This document shows, in pieces, positions 63,585-64,000 of a stretch of DNA of 64,000 bases. Numbering within the stretch: the stretch's first letter is position 1; every line of letters starts with the position of its first letter. The DNA comes from Deinococcus aerius (GTDB lineage Bacteria > Deinococcota > Deinococci > Deinococcales > Deinococcaceae): NCBI RefSeq assembly GCF_002897375.1, contig NZ_BFAG01000007.1, positions 124,001-188,000 of the forward strand, written 5' to 3'. The position numbers and the translations under genes were made by a program. Under the pieces are notes generated by a model. That model did no database searches and was not told the origin of the DNA. It saw only the letters and a program-made list of their open reading frames with translations.

Positions 63585-64000
63585 CCGCCCGTTCCACCTC
63601 CCTCGCCGATATTGGCCGCCCGATTGCCGAGCGCACCGTCATCGGCAACGGCAGTCCCATCGGTCTGCTCGGCTCCAGCACCGCCTACAAGCAGGTCTGG
63701 GCGCGCGACTCCATGATCTGCTCTCTGGGTCTGATGCTCTGCGCGGACCCCGAGGGACCCGAGATCGCCCGGCGGTCCATCCGCACCCTCGCCGCCTACC
63801 AGTCGCGGCTGGGCAACATTCCCCACAACGTCGGCTTCACCGGCATTCCCGACCCGGCACTCATCGCTCACGGCGGGGCACTGCACGTGGGCGAGGACGC
63901 GCCAAAGGTCGTGGTAGATACGGCCCACGCGGGCTGCATCGACAACAGCCTGTGGTTCATCCTGGGCAACGACTACGTCCACCGCACGGACGGGGACACC
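63581..64000 (+). CDS. Alpha/alpha-barrel glycosidase-like protein, N-terminal part (runs off window)
   Basis: The GTG at 63581 overlaps the GH84 stop (GTGA), and the frame stays open to the last base (140 codons). The translation contains GSSTAYKQVWARDSMICSLG and CIDNSLWFILGNDYVHRTDG, which resemble the (alpha/alpha)6 barrels of GH15, GH63 and debranching-type enzymes, where a WARD-like motif binds the substrate. It could be a glucosidase, a mannosidase of this fold or a glycogen-debranching relative. Low certainty on the family; the protein end is outside the window. Confidence 0.7.
   Translation, partial: MTARSTSLADIGRPIAERTVIGNGSPIGLLGSSTAYKQVWARDSMICSLGLMLCADPEGPEIARRSIRTLAAYQSRLGNIPHNVGFTGIPDPALIAHGGALHVGEDAPKVVVDTAHAGCIDNSLWFILGNDYVHRTDGDT

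Overview
The window is very GC-rich, with short intergenic gaps and many 4-bp start/stop overlaps. It most likely comes from a Deinococcus chromosome or megaplasmid. The best evidence is a histone-like HU protein (11303-11734) whose C-terminal half carries the deinococcal core [20 protein letters not shown] and whose N-terminal tail is extended. Several starts also look leaderless, with a TANNNT box 5-6 nt before the start codon, a pattern common in Deinococcus.

Layout, part 1 (0-23 kb), housekeeping and accessory functions. A GH43 glycosidase fragment opens the window. Next is a minus-strand polyamine uptake and oxidation operon (575-7694): aldehyde dehydrogenase, Tat-exported flavin amine oxidase, then a binding protein, ATPase and two permeases. 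It resembles E. coli ydcSTUV-patD with an amine oxidase added. A tandem M16 zinc peptidase locus (8287-11023) appears split by a frameshift at a run of eight G. HU, a membrane diguanylate cyclase, a cNMP-binding/thioredoxin-reductase-like protein, a PhyH dioxygenase with a divergent AraC regulator, two aminoglycoside-phosphotransferase-like proteins, and an ABC-2 exporter with a divergent double-MerR regulator follow.

Layout, part 2 (23-64 kb), an almost continuous glycan-catabolism island. It holds nagA, two type I sulfatases, an exported sugar-binding protein with two MalF/MalG-type permeases, a glycosyltransferase, a ROK kinase-SIS isomerase-GH38 operon, and a ROK repressor-GH4-GH2-GH38 operon. 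Divergent from the last is a plus-strand operon (45534 to beyond 64000). It encodes a GH36-like enzyme, an MngB-like GH38, an Asp/Glu-racemase-like protein, a class II aldolase, a GH2 beta-mannosidase, a DUF624 membrane protein, a large divergent GH38, a TIM-barrel isomerase/epimerase, a Gfo/Idh/MocA oxidoreductase, a double metallo-beta-lactamase-fold protein, a GH84 hexosaminidase and the start of an alpha/alpha-barrel glycosidase. A Nudix hydrolase and a methyltransferase sit between the two halves of the island.

How it may work: none of the island's glycosidases shows a signal peptide; the exported protein is the ABC sugar-binding protein. The simplest model is import of sulfated or N-acetylated, mannose/galactose-rich oligosaccharides and their breakdown in the cytoplasm, controlled by the ROK repressor and three divergent promoter regions. 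Unusual parts are the four unlike GH38 enzymes, the isomerase-oxidoreductase pair (a possible oxidation-assisted glycoside cleavage route) and the double MBL protein.
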